A program made the translations under genes and the position numbers. Below, one piece after another: positions 63,759-64,000 of a stretch of 64,000 nt of DNA. The stretch comes from Lactonifactor longoviformis DSM 17459 (GTDB lineage Bacteria > Bacillota > Clostridia > Lachnospirales > Lachnospiraceae): positions 310,001-374,000 of the forward strand of contig NZ_FQVI01000002.1 of NCBI RefSeq assembly GCF_900129135.1, in the 5' to 3' direction. Below the pieces are notes generated by a model, which was given only the letters and a program-made list of their open reading frames with translations, did no database searches and had not been told where the DNA came from. Within the stretch, counting starts at the first letter, position 1; each line of letters starts with the position of its first letter.

Positions 63759-63786
63759 ATTATAATATAGCGGCGGCAATATGCAA
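63759..63786 (-). promoter_or_regulatory. Promoter of folC
   Basis: Minus strand TTGCAT (63781-63786), 16-bp spacer, TATAAT (63759-63764), about 70 bases before the TTG start. Confidence 0.65.
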
Positions 63787-63817
63787 GCAAATTATGTCGT
63801 ATCTCTTAAAGTTTCTT

Positions 63818-64000
63818 TTACTCTGCAGGGGGAACCAAATTCTGGGGTTCATCCTGGGTTACATCAGCCACGGGAATCCTGTAGATAATCGGATCCGTTC
63901 TTGTGAGCACCTTTTTTGTGGGGCTGTTGCTTCTTATGGCCACGTCCACCTCATCCCCATCCTTTAACTCCACATCTTTCAGAAGCAGTGTCCTGGGATC
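63818..64000 (-). CDS. C-terminal fragment of an unidentified protein (5' end outside window)
   Basis: The minus-strand frame is open to the window end and stops at TAA 63818-63820. The last 60 residues are visible, including LKDVELKDGDEVDVAIRS and ending QDEPQNLVPPAE. The valine and aspartate alternation suggests a beta-rich extracellular or tail domain, but I do not recognise the family. The stop is 32 bases before the folC -35 box and no terminator is apparent. Confidence 0.6.
   Translation of the reverse strand, partial: DPRTLLLKDVELKDGDEVDVAIRSNSPTKKVLTRTDPIIYRIPVADVTQDEPQNLVPPAE

Noticed and set aside
1-64000. CRISPR array, tRNA, rRNA, insertion sequence or prophage
   Set aside because: No regularly spaced direct repeats, cloverleaf-like sequences, transposase or phage structural genes were seen; the only multi-copy elements are the two-hairpin repeat and the paired ribosomal-operon gap element.

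Overview
The window looks like a chromosomal segment of a spore-forming Clostridia, most likely a Lachnospiraceae (Blautia/Dorea/Ruminococcus-like). The evidence is the forespore genes spoIIAA-spoIIAB-sigF and spoVAA-AB-AC-AD-AE, zinc-type S14 and L36, a type III glutamine synthetase, an elongated L17, a WhiA/HPr-like/RapZ operon and Gram-positive style ribosome binding sites. Almost everything from 8 kb onward is on the minus strand. The identification rests on gene content; no database search was possible.

Layout. 1-8.0 kb (+): a visibly GC-richer signalling block with a large AAA-ATPase/GAF/GGDEF protein (5' end outside the window), a 1195-residue hybrid histidine kinase and a broken HPt gene. 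8.1-9.9 kb (-): a radical SAM protein and its TetR-type partner behind a promoter carrying two matching operators. 10.2-12 kb: an AT-rich patch with a second TetR gene, divergent from the remnant of an alpha/beta hydrolase. 12-21.5 kb (-): DegV, a C-terminal processing peptidase, FtsX, FtsE, a PucR-like regulator, YitT, a divergent WecG/TagA-like protein and a VWA/MoxR pair. 21.7-25.8 kb (-): the nitrogen genes glnA (type III)-glnK-amtB, led by a terminator/antiterminator leader. 25.9-27.5 kb (-): an MntP-like exporter and a lipid kinase.

27.6-44.7 kb (-): the complete S10-spc-alpha ribosomal superoperon in canonical order (rpsJ to rplQ), with secY, adk, map, a KOW protein, infA, rpmJ and rpoA. 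A strong promoter and a structured 5' leader precede rpsJ, and a second promoter precedes rpmJ. 44.8-47.4 kb (-): a signal-peptidase-like membrane protein without its catalytic histidine, and an M18 aminopeptidase. 47.5-51.9 kb: a GNAT gene, then a GPH transporter and zinc alcohol dehydrogenase divergent from an AraC regulator. 52-55.9 kb (-): tcdA-murB-rapZ-whiA and an HPr-like gene with Glu instead of His15. 55.9-60.6 kb (-): sporulation sigma F and SpoVA genes. 60.7-64 kb (-): folC, a 49-residue protein, a TPR protein, and the C-terminus of an unidentified protein.

The window is mostly conserved core genome and I found no clearly new multi-gene system. The best second-look items are non-coding: the glnA leader, the rpsJ leader, a four-copy two-hairpin repeat, and paired intergenic elements inside the ribosomal operon. 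The best protein items are families with altered active sites: the HPr-like, SipW-like and WecG-like proteins. No tRNA, rRNA, insertion sequence or CRISPR array was seen.
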